This document shows, one piece after another, positions 1 through 5,030 of a stretch of 6,123 nucleotides of DNA (its first letter is position 1; each line of letters begins with the position of its first letter). Below the pieces are notes generated by a model. It worked only from the letters and a program-made list of their open reading frames with translations, had not been told where the DNA came from and searched no databases. Source of the stretch: Candidatus Zhuqueibacterota bacterium (lineage in GTDB: Bacteria; SM23-31). A program made the translations under genes and the position numbers. The stretch is from the NCBI GenBank assembly GCA_022562855.1, contig JADFON010000120.1:1-6123 (forward strand). Reading direction: 5' to 3'.

Positions 1-371
1 CTGTCTGAGGCAACTAACATAGTACCGGGAAACGCATACCCTTCCTCACACATAATCTGGTGACCGATACCCCTTCCGGCAGGATAAAAATCGACGCCCA
101 TTTCGGCGGCAAAGTTTTCAATGTTACGGTATTTTTCAAGATTTTTGTCGGTTTTATCTTGAATATTGTGGTCAAGGGTAAATACCGGCTGCCGCGGATC
201 AGCCATTTTTACCGCGCCCGTCGACCTGAACTTTCCTATCACTGCCCCTGTGTTGTCGTGGGTCATTACATGGGCGGGTCGGATAAAGATGTATTCTTCA
301 CTGTGAACCTCCTGTCCGGGTTCCAGGTCAACGGCATACTTTTGGGCTATTTTTTCTACAAGATTTTGCAT
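1..371 (-). CDS. Aconitase family protein, homoaconitase-like, N-terminal part (runs off left edge)
   Basis: Not in frame with any plus-strand gene: read on the minus strand from the ATG at 371 it gives 123 codons before the window edge. Aconitase-family enzymes are [4Fe-4S] hydro-lyases that isomerise citrate/isocitrate or homologous acids in the cytoplasm. Visible family motifs are [14 protein letters not shown] (31-44), [18 protein letters not shown] (64-81), [13 protein letters not shown] (95-107) and the start of the VASDSH motif (120 onward). The combination of [12 protein letters not shown] with EEGYAFPGT resembles the homoaconitase (Lys4) branch more than classical AcnA or AcnB. The cysteines that bind the cluster would lie beyond the edge. 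The start is supported by homology beginning soon after it, although there is no good ribosome binding site. Placement after citryl-CoA synthetase and lyase genes suggests it acts on citrate/isocitrate, that is, as an aconitase. A true homoaconitase of lysine synthesis or an isopropylmalate isomerase relative cannot be excluded from the fragment. Confidence 0.85.
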   Translation of the reverse strand, partial: MQNLVEKIAQKYAVDLEPGQEVHSEEYIFIRPAHVMTHDNTGAVIGKFRSTGAVKMADPRQPVFTLDHNIQDKTDKNLEKYRNIENFAAEMGVDFYPAGRGIGHQIMCEEGYAFPGTMLVASD

Positions 372-467
372 TGACAGTTGGTGTTTTTTTGCAAGTATGA
401 GTTAGCTAACAAACACACCTGACGAATTGTCGACGGTAGGCGTGCATGTGCTGATTTTTGTTTTACA

Positions 468-496
468 ATTATCTCATTAACAGACAAAAATGTCTG
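468..496 (-). promoter_or_regulatory. Possible promoter of the aconitase-family gene
   Basis: On the minus strand CAGACA (491-496, four of six matches to TTGACA) is followed after 17 bases by GATAAT (468-473, five of six matches to TATAAT), about 100 bases before the ATG at 371. The -35 lies inside one arm of the inverted repeat. The 175-base gap between the HD gene and this gene is the largest within the cluster, consistent with a second promoter. A perfect ten-base palindrome GTTAGCTAAC (401-410) lies further into the leader. Confidence 0.35.
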
Positions 497-498
497 TT
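479..498. repeat. Perfect 8-4-8 inverted repeat upstream of the aconitase-family gene
   Basis: Plus-strand arms AACAGACA (479-486) and TGTCTGTT (491-498) flank an AAAA spacer. On the minus strand the hairpin is not followed by a T-run, so it is unlikely to be an intrinsic terminator for the HD gene. It overlaps a candidate -35, which makes an operator for a dimeric repressor the more attractive reading; an mRNA hairpin is the alternative. Confidence 0.5.
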
Positions 499-546
499 CT
501 ACTATTATATTAAATTGCGATCTGTAGTTCTCTTTCCAGGTGATTT

Positions 547-1071
547 CTATTTAAAAATATCAAAGTTTATAAAATCGGCGTGGTGGAGAATCCATGCCTC
601 CGGAGTCCGTATCCCGTGGTCGCCTTCCTTCGAATGAACAGCGATTATATGCATCACTTCATCGGGAATACCTTCATCAAAACACAGTCCGACTCCCGTA
701 AAGGGGTGACGCAGGATTTTTCCCTGCTTACTTTTAACAAAACCGTCGTCTGTCTTCTCGTATTCAAGCATCTTTGCAACATCATGCAAAACGGCTCCCG
801 CAGCCAGAATATTGAGATCGATCTCCTTATCGGGATAAATTTCCTTGATTTTCCGTCCTGCTCCCATTGTTACGCCTATTACGCCCCGCATATGCATAAT
901 AAAATTGACGTCTGTTTTGAAAAATAATGTAAACGGCATATTAAGAAGATCGTCCGGCGTCATTTTTACATAATCAAACGCTTTGATCCACACATTCACA
1001 CATTTTTCCAATAGTTCTTTGTCTTTTATCTCATAGAATTCCGGTATGAGTTCTAATAAACGTTCCCGCAT
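547..1071 (-). CDS. HD-domain protein, predicted metal-dependent phosphohydrolase
   Basis: A complete 174-residue cytoplasmic protein. The HD superfamily uses histidines and aspartates to bind one or two metals and usually hydrolyses phosphate esters or nucleotides. All expected ligands are visible in order: H60 (FIMHMRG), the H96-D97 doublet (AVLHDVAK), H122 (LRHPFTG), H146 (AVHSKEGD) and D166 (LHHADFIN). That is the full H...HD...H...H...D pattern, so the site should be active. There is no signal peptide, membrane segment, GYP motif or partner domain. The start at 1071 is well supported by AAGGA five bases upstream. It begins 68 bases after the lyase stop, in the same direction, and precedes the aconitase gene, so it is probably part of the same operon. 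The substrate is unknown; regulation of a nucleotide signal or clean-up of a damaged metabolite are both possible, and neither can be read from the sequence. Confidence 0.9.
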   Translation of the reverse strand: MRERLLELIPEFYEIKDKELLEKCVNVWIKAFDYVKMTPDDLLNMPFTLFFKTDVNFIMHMRGVIGVTMGAGRKIKEIYPDKEIDLNILAAGAVLHDVAKMLEYEKTDDGFVKSKQGKILRHPFTGVGLCFDEGIPDEVMHIIAVHSKEGDHGIRTPEAWILHHADFINFDIFK

Positions 1072-1076
1072 AGTTT

Positions 1077-1081
1077 TCCTT
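1077..1081 (-). promoter_or_regulatory. Ribosome binding site of the HD-domain gene
   Basis: On the minus strand AAGGA lies five bases before the ATG at 1071. It fixes the start of the HD gene and is the clearest Shine-Dalgarno sequence in the window. Confidence 0.7.
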
Positions 1082-1139
1082 TGGTTTATTTTGAATATAT
1101 AATGTTATAGTGTTTTTTTAATGAGCGCAAAGATACCTG

Positions 1140-1916
1140 TTAACCGTCAATCTCCCGGTCGTCCGGGCCGTCATATTCCCACGAAAACGGATCGATTCTG
1201 CGCATCGGTTTGTAACGGTTTTTCTCTTCAAATACATGAGCCGCATGACCGGATATCCTGCTCACAATAAAAAACAAATTGCCATATTCGGGTGTAAATC
1301 CGAGGTCGCATAAGACAGCCGCAATCGCACCGTCAACGTTTATGGGCAGACTCTTGTTGATTAATTTCTGAAGTGACTTTTCTATGGACCTTGCAATTTT
1401 GACAAAATCACCGGCAACTTCATATTGTTCTGCAAGATCAAATAATTTAGCAGTTCTCGGATCTTGAGTGTGAATCCGGTGTCCGAATCCAAATACCACT
1501 TCTTTCTTTTCTCTCATTTCTGCAATAACTAATTTCGCGCTATCGTTAATAGAGAGATTTTTTTCACCGCGAAGTTCATCGATAGTGGAAAAAATTCTCA
1601 TAGCCGACTCTATAGCGCCGCCATGATACTTGTTTATCGACAAAATTCCTGCAGCAAGCGCTGCGTTTAGTTCGGAGCCGGTCGAAGCTACCGTAATGGC
1701 TGCCTGCGTGGATGGCGATGTTACTCCATGATCAATCGATGACACTAAAATCGCATCAAGCAGTTTTCCGATATTATCAGACGGCAGATTTCCTTTCAAT
1801 ACAAGATAAATCGATTGGGCAAATGAGATTCTGCCCATCAATTTATCAATGGAATAACCACGAACAGATATTTTGTTCGGTTCGATTTTTGTGATTGCGC
1901 TTTTCCACTTATCCAT
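1140..1916 (-). CDS. ccl: Citryl-CoA lyase (citrate-synthase fold)
   Basis: A 258-residue protein with the citrate synthase catalytic core but far shorter than citrate synthase (about 370-440 residues); this length matches the stand-alone citryl-CoA lyase of the reductive TCA cycle and the C-terminal lyase domain of ATP-citrate lyase. It would split citryl-CoA into acetyl-CoA and oxaloacetate. The catalytic residues can be placed: H98 (KYHGGAIESA, equivalent to pig His274), H146 (FGFGHRIHTQDPR, His320) and D195 (INVDGAIAAVL, Asp375). SIDHG (60-64) and SRISGHAAHVFEE (219-231) add substrate-binding positions. The opening ITKIEPNKISVRGY and the ending KPMRRIDP with EYDGP also look like the lyase family. 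It follows the SucD-like gene by 76 bases and has GAGGT ten bases before its ATG. The reverse, citrate-forming direction, or a related 2-methylcitryl or citramalyl-type substrate, is possible, but the neighbours favour citryl-CoA. Confidence 0.85.
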   Translation of the reverse strand: MDKWKSAITKIEPNKISVRGYSIDKLMGRISFAQSIYLVLKGNLPSDNIGKLLDAILVSSIDHGVTSPSTQAAITVASTGSELNAALAAGILSINKYHGGAIESAMRIFSTIDELRGEKNLSINDSAKLVIAEMREKKEVVFGFGHRIHTQDPRTAKLFDLAEQYEVAGDFVKIARSIEKSLQKLINKSLPINVDGAIAAVLCDLGFTPEYGNLFFIVSRISGHAAHVFEEKNRYKPMRRIDPFSWEYDGPDDREIDG

Positions 1917-1926
1917 TACTTATGTA

Positions 1927-1931
1927 ACCTC
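1927..1931 (-). promoter_or_regulatory. Ribosome binding site of the citryl-CoA lyase gene
   Basis: GAGGT on the minus strand, ten bases before the ATG at 1916. The spacing is slightly long but acceptable, and it supports the chosen start. Confidence 0.5.
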
Positions 1932-1959
1932 ATTTAACTTCAAAAATTTTCATTAACTT

Positions 1960-1986
1960 GCGAAAATCGCTGTCAATTCAAATTGA
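1960..1986. repeat. Two adjacent short inverted repeats between ccsB and ccl
   Basis: Plus-strand arms GCGA-AAA-TCGC (1960-1970) and TCAATT-CA-AATTGA (1973-1986) lie two bases apart in the 76-base gap after the SucD-like stop. Neither is followed by a T-run on the transcribed strand, so they do not form a standard intrinsic terminator. A perfect TTGACA, in the minus-strand direction, sits across the junction at 1971-1976, but no convincing -10 follows at 16-18 bases. They could be a processing hairpin, a weak operator or chance in AT-rich DNA. Confidence 0.35.
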
Positions 1987-1992
1987 TAGATT

Positions 1993-2892
1993 TTATAATT
2001 TTCCAACAATTTTTCGCGTTGTCTCCCAAAGATCATCGAAAGAATCAACTACTGTAGCTCCAACCTCCCGCAAACGCTTCACTTTGCCTTCATGGCTTCC
2101 CCTGTCGCCCTCGATAATCGCCCCGGCGTGTGAAAAGCGGGTCCCTTTTTTTGCCGCCTTACCCCCGATAAATGAAATCAAGGGTTTTGTAAATTCCCCA
2201 CTTTCGATCAGATCGGCAACCTGTTCCTCCTGGGATGATCCAATTTCACCAAACATTACAACTGCATTCGTGTCGTCATCTTTTTCGAACAGTTTTATCA
2301 CCTCAGGATGCGGCATACCGACAATTGCGTCTCCGCCAACGTGAACAAGAGTAGAAAGCCCCACGCCAACCCTGCTGAGATAATACCCAATCGAAGTAGT
2401 TATTCCCCCGCTTCTCGATGTTACGCCGACATTTCCCTTTTTGAACCAGGTTGACGCGGTCGCCGCTCTTCCGCCGATCATCCCAAGCACGCCGTTTTCT
2501 ACGCTGAGAATTCCAAGAGTATTCGGTCCGATAAATCGTGCACCTGTTATCCTTGAAACCTTTTCGATTTCCAAAACATCATAAATCGGAACCCTGTCCG
2601 GAATTATCACGACAAGCTTTACGCCGGCGTACATTGCTTCAAGAGCCGCGTTTTTAACTAAAGGCGCAGGCACAAAGATCACACTGATATCAATATCGCC
2701 TACTTCCTCTTTAGCTTCTTCTACCGTATTGAAAACCGGAATGTTCTCTACTTTCTCTCCTTTTTTTCCCGGAGTACATCCGGCAATAACATTGGTCCCG
2801 TATTCCACCATCAGGCGGGTCCTGGCTCTGCCCTCCCTGCCGGTTATACCCTGAACGAGAACTCTTTTATTTTTGTCGATTAAAATTGCCAT
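1993..2892 (-). CDS. ccsB: Citryl-CoA synthetase small subunit (succinyl-CoA synthetase alpha-like)
   Basis: A 299-residue protein of ordinary SucD length. The family forms an acid-CoA thioester through a phosphohistidine. The N-terminal CoA-binding Rossmann domain shows QGITGREGRARTRLM (14-28) and AGCTPGKKG (37-45). The central ligase part shows RFIGPNTLGILS (119-130) and VGVTSRSGG (155-163). E216 (MFGEIGSS) and the phosphorylated histidine H255 (FSHAGAII) match E. coli SucD Glu208 and His246. The usual cysteine of GPNCPG, which lies by CoA, is a threonine here (T125). It starts 38 bases after the large-subunit stop and precedes the lyase, so the pair is probably citryl-CoA synthetase. True succinyl-CoA synthetase is the main alternative; sequence alone does not separate them, but linkage to the citryl-CoA lyase argues for citrate. 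The start has no clear Shine-Dalgarno sequence, so translation may be coupled to the gene before. Confidence 0.8.
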   Translation of the reverse strand: MAILIDKNKRVLVQGITGREGRARTRLMVEYGTNVIAGCTPGKKGEKVENIPVFNTVEEAKEEVGDIDISVIFVPAPLVKNAALEAMYAGVKLVVIIPDRVPIYDVLEIEKVSRITGARFIGPNTLGILSVENGVLGMIGGRAATASTWFKKGNVGVTSRSGGITTSIGYYLSRVGVGLSTLVHVGGDAIVGMPHPEVIKLFEKDDDTNAVVMFGEIGSSQEEQVADLIESGEFTKPLISFIGGKAAKKGTRFSHAGAIIEGDRGSHEGKVKRLREVGATVVDSFDDLWETTRKIVGKL

Positions 2893-2930
2893 TTACGGTG
2901 ATAAAAGCTATTTTTTGCGCCTTGTATGAG

Positions 2931-4451
2931 CTATGCAAAATCCTCGACCGGCAGGTCGACATAGCATCCGTTTTCTCCGTGCATTCTACATTCCAGTTCG
3001 CATCCGAGACATTCTGTGCACTTCCCTTTTTTTGCATCAGCTACGCTGACAGCGAGCACCGGCGCCCCGTTTTCGAGCTTTAATATATTGGGTTCGCACG
3101 ATTCGATACAAATCTTTGAGGAGCATTTCATACACAAATCGTATTGAAACTTTACGCTTCCGGTCACGGTCTCAAATTCGTAATCAACTTTTTTTAGACC
3201 GACTTCCGGTTTTTTATTGTCTTTTAAAGGTTTATATTCTTTTAACAATTCGTCCATTCGTTCTGCGCAGTAGTCCGCTGAATCATCCTTGGTATAGCCT
3301 TCAACAGGGGCGGGAACGCCTTTTGTATAATTCTGAAGGATCTCTACTGCTTTTTCCTCCATGTTTCCGCCAAGACGTATAACTGCAGGAATGTTGAGGT
3401 TTTCCTCAAGAAACGCCTTGACAAGCCCTCTCGCAGAATGTATCTGCTCCTGGCTCGCGACTCCCGAACCGGACCCAAAATATCCGTCGATGCCTTTTTG
3501 AGAGAGAATTATTTTCGCAGCGCGATAGACTTTTGACGCCGGCGGATTACCGCTGGTATCGCAGAAATTAGCGAGTTTGTACCCTCTTCTCTGAATAGCA
3601 TCCATTGACATCATCGACCCGCCGCCGCCGGCTCCGTGAAAACCCAGGTATCTTTCGTTTTTTTTGAAATTCTTTTCTAATTGGATAAAATAAAACGTAC
3701 CCCTGTAATCGTCCTTTTCAATCGAGTAGGCAAGTTTGTCAAGAGGTGTCGGAGGAGCGTCGAGTTCACGTGCATAGGTAATCCCAAGATCGGGATGTCT
3801 AAATACAGCGTAGTCATCCACAGTAATTCGACAATCGGCGGCAAAAACTTTGCCTTCTTCTGTAACGGCAATGGGGTTAATCTCTACGGATCTCGCTTCA
3901 TAAGCGAGGGCAACTTTTACAAGATTCACCAGCAATCTGCTAACCTGCAGTAGAATTTTACCTTCAATATCAAATTTGCGCAGAAGGTTTAAGGCTTCAA
4001 AATCTCGAAGACCTGAATTGATGTCAATCGTATATTTAATGATGGATTCGGGATAATCACGGGCGATTTTTTCGATGCCGGAGCCGCCTTTTAAGCTAAA
4101 TAAGAGGACTGGCGCACGTTCAAGGTCGTCGATCGTTATGCTTGCGAACATTTCGTCTTTTATCGAAAGCTTTTCTTCAACCAGCACTTCACCGACCGTA
4201 AAATTTCGAATAGTCTTCCCAAGAATGTTTTTTGCGATTCCGGAAGCTTCTTCGGGATTTTCCGCAAATCCGATTCCTCCGACCGCAGCACGCCCGGTGA
4301 ACCAAGTTTGCGCTTTTATTGCCACTGGTTTATTTATCTCACGGGCGGCATCGGAAGCTTGCTTCGGAGTTTGACAAACCTTTCCGGAAGGGACAGGGAT
4401 ATTTTGTTTCTTCAGCAGTTCTTTACTTTGATATTCAAATAGTCTTGCCAT
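2931..4451 (-). CDS. ccsA: Citryl-CoA synthetase large subunit (SucC-like ATP-grasp) with C-terminal ferredoxin-like cysteine domain
   Basis: A 506-residue protein, against about 390 for SucC. The first ~390 residues align along SucC: LFEYQSKELLKKQNIPVPSGKV (4-25, in part) opens the ATP-grasp fold; EGKILLQ (163-169), VEINPIAVTEEG (189-200) and DCRITVDDYAVFRHPDL (206-222) carry the metal/ATP site; FHGAGGGGSMMSMD (271-284), CDTSGNPPASKVYRAAKIIL (297-316) and PAVIRLGGN (355-363) form the ligase domain that meets the small subunit. A charged linker (about 400-425) is followed by a cysteine-rich end: C440-x2-C443-x4-C448-x3-C452-E-P and C478-x2-C481-x2-C484-x3-C488, plus C496. The second set is a textbook [4Fe-4S] spacing, the first a variant. 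With the small subunit it should activate citrate with ATP and CoA. It leads the operon. The ATG at 4451 fits homology but lacks a Shine-Dalgarno sequence. Succinyl-CoA synthetase is the main alternative substrate assignment. Confidence 0.8.
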   Translation of the reverse strand: MARLFEYQSKELLKKQNIPVPSGKVCQTPKQASDAAREINKPVAIKAQTWFTGRAAVGGIGFAENPEEASGIAKNILGKTIRNFTVGEVLVEEKLSIKDEMFASITIDDLERAPVLLFSLKGGSGIEKIARDYPESIIKYTIDINSGLRDFEALNLLRKFDIEGKILLQVSRLLVNLVKVALAYEARSVEINPIAVTEEGKVFAADCRITVDDYAVFRHPDLGITYARELDAPPTPLDKLAYSIEKDDYRGTFYFIQLEKNFKKNERYLGFHGAGGGGSMMSMDAIQRRGYKLANFCDTSGNPPASKVYRAAKIILSQKGIDGYFGSGSGVASQEQIHSARGLVKAFLEENLNIPAVIRLGGNMEEKAVEILQNYTKGVPAPVEGYTKDDSADYCAERMDELLKEYKPLKDNKKPEVGLKKVDYEFETVTGSVKFQYDLCMKCSSKICIESCEPNILKLENGAPVLAVSVADAKKGKCTECLGCELECRMHGENGCYVDLPVEDFA

Positions 4452-4510
4452 TTTTGGAATTGTTCTTATCTACTCCGGAATAATGATATGCCCCTGCTTA
4501 AATCGGATGG

Positions 4511-4552
4511 AATATTTGATACCATTTTACGTAATATATTGATAAAAATCAA
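4511..4552 (-). promoter_or_regulatory. Candidate promoter region of the citrate-cleavage operon
   Basis: Two readings are possible on the minus strand. In the first, TTGATT (4547-4552), a 17-base spacer and TAAAAT (4524-4529) form a sigma-70-like promoter, with the FNR-type box inside it, which would imply repression. In the second, AATATT (4511-4516) acts as a -10 lying 22 bases after the box, the geometry of an FNR class II promoter with the box near -41.5, which would imply activation. Both would give a leader of roughly 50-65 bases before the ATG at 4451. Sequence alone does not decide between them. Confidence 0.45.
4539..4552. promoter_or_regulatory. FNR/CRP-family binding site, perfect TTGAT-N4-ATCAA
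   Basis: The plus strand reads TTGAT-AAAA-ATCAA, and the site is symmetric. It matches all ten fixed bases of the FNR consensus and stands in the non-coding DNA about 90 bases before the large-subunit start. Regulators that read this box include FNR (oxygen, through a [4Fe-4S] cluster) and relatives such as DNR, ANR or NtcA-like CRP-family proteins with other effectors. The regulator itself is not in the window. Confidence 0.6.
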
Positions 4553-4586
4553 CTACAAACAAACTATCGTATAAAGGAAAAAGGAG

Positions 4587-4599
4587 CTTTGAGGCAAAG
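4587..4599 (-). terminator. Weak possible terminator downstream of the small ORF
   Basis: The minus strand has a five-base stem, CTTTG-CCT-CAAAG, followed closely by CTCCTTTTTCCTTT. The stem is short and AT-rich, so at best it is a weak intrinsic terminator between the small ORF (or lon) transcript and the operon promoter. Confidence 0.2.
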
Positions 4600-4645
4600 A
4601 GAAACTATTTTGGGTGATTAAACGAAGAGTTAAGATTTGGAAAAG

Positions 4646-4825
4646 TTATAATACAAAAAATATAAGAAAAATAATGATCCCGATAAGCGTAACCGATGTT
4701 TCAACAAGCATCGTAAAAGATACAATGTCATCAAACGATATCCCTGTTTCTTCTTCTTCTCGGTAATCGTCGGATAAAGACTCATCCTCCTGGTCCGCCG
4801 ACGCGGTTACATCTATATCATCCAT
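4646..4825 (-). CDS. Candidate small acidic protein with C-terminal membrane segment
   Basis: An unrecognised 59-residue reading frame from ATG at 4825 to TAA at 4646. The first ~33 residues are strongly acidic and polar (MDDIDVTASADQEDESLSDD, then YREEEETG), and the last ~15 are almost wholly hydrophobic (LIGIIIFLIFFVL at the very end), the layout of a tail-anchored, single-span protein with its head in the cytoplasm. The sharp change from acidic to hydrophobic makes a chance frame less likely, although AT-rich DNA readily encodes Phe, Ile and Leu. There is no clear Shine-Dalgarno sequence. It stands alone between lon and the citrate operon, on the same strand, 205 bases after the lon stop. 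No function can be given. Confidence 0.45.
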   Translation of the reverse strand: MDDIDVTASADQEDESLSDDYREEEETGISFDDIVSFTMLVETSVTLIGIIIFLIFFVL

Positions 4826-4893
4826 AAACTAATCAGACGTTGTTTTGAATCAAAATTATTGTTTTAATTCGATACCGGGACAATTATTCTCTC

Positions 4894-4921
4894 TTTATAA
4901 TTATCAGGATTTATTAGTAAA
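4894..4921 (-). promoter_or_regulatory. Possible promoter of the small ORF
   Basis: On the minus strand TTTACT (4916-4921) is followed after 16 bases by TATAAA (4894-4899), roughly 60 bases before the ATG at 4825. The surrounding 4826-5030 gap is very AT-rich and contains several such matches, so this is a weak call. Apart from small chance-level palindromes (TTTTGA-A-TCAAAA at 4843-4855 and ATTAC-TTT-GTAAT at 4941-4953) nothing else is seen in that gap, and no clear terminator follows lon. Confidence 0.25.
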
Positions 4922-5030
4922 ACTTTAATCAATTGCATTAATTACTTTGTAATCCGGAATATATTTTTTTGTGCGGAAAATTATGAAACTTGTTTACAGA
5001 ATATAACCTCAATAAAAACAAATACATAGC

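Noticed and set aside
60-374. Plus-strand 104-residue open frame
   Set aside because: It is antisense to the aconitase-family fragment, which carries recognisable motifs; the plus-strand product resembles nothing.
479-498. Intrinsic terminator after the HD gene
   Set aside because: The hairpin is AT-rich and not followed by a T-run on the transcribed strand.
580-927. Plus-strand 115-residue open frame
   Set aside because: It is fully antisense to the HD-domain gene, whose metal ligands are all conserved.
1140-1916. Ordinary citrate synthase, truncated
   Set aside because: The protein contains the full catalytic set H98/H146/D195, and its length and both ends fit citryl-CoA lyase, so it is not a broken gene.
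1958-2344. Plus-strand 128-residue open frame
   Set aside because: It lies opposite the SucD-like gene, is serine/proline-rich low-complexity sequence and has no recognisable motif.
4843-4855. Palindrome TTTTGA-A-TCAAAA as a second FNR-type site
   Set aside because: The half-site spacing is one base instead of four, and such palindromes are common by chance in this AT-rich gap.
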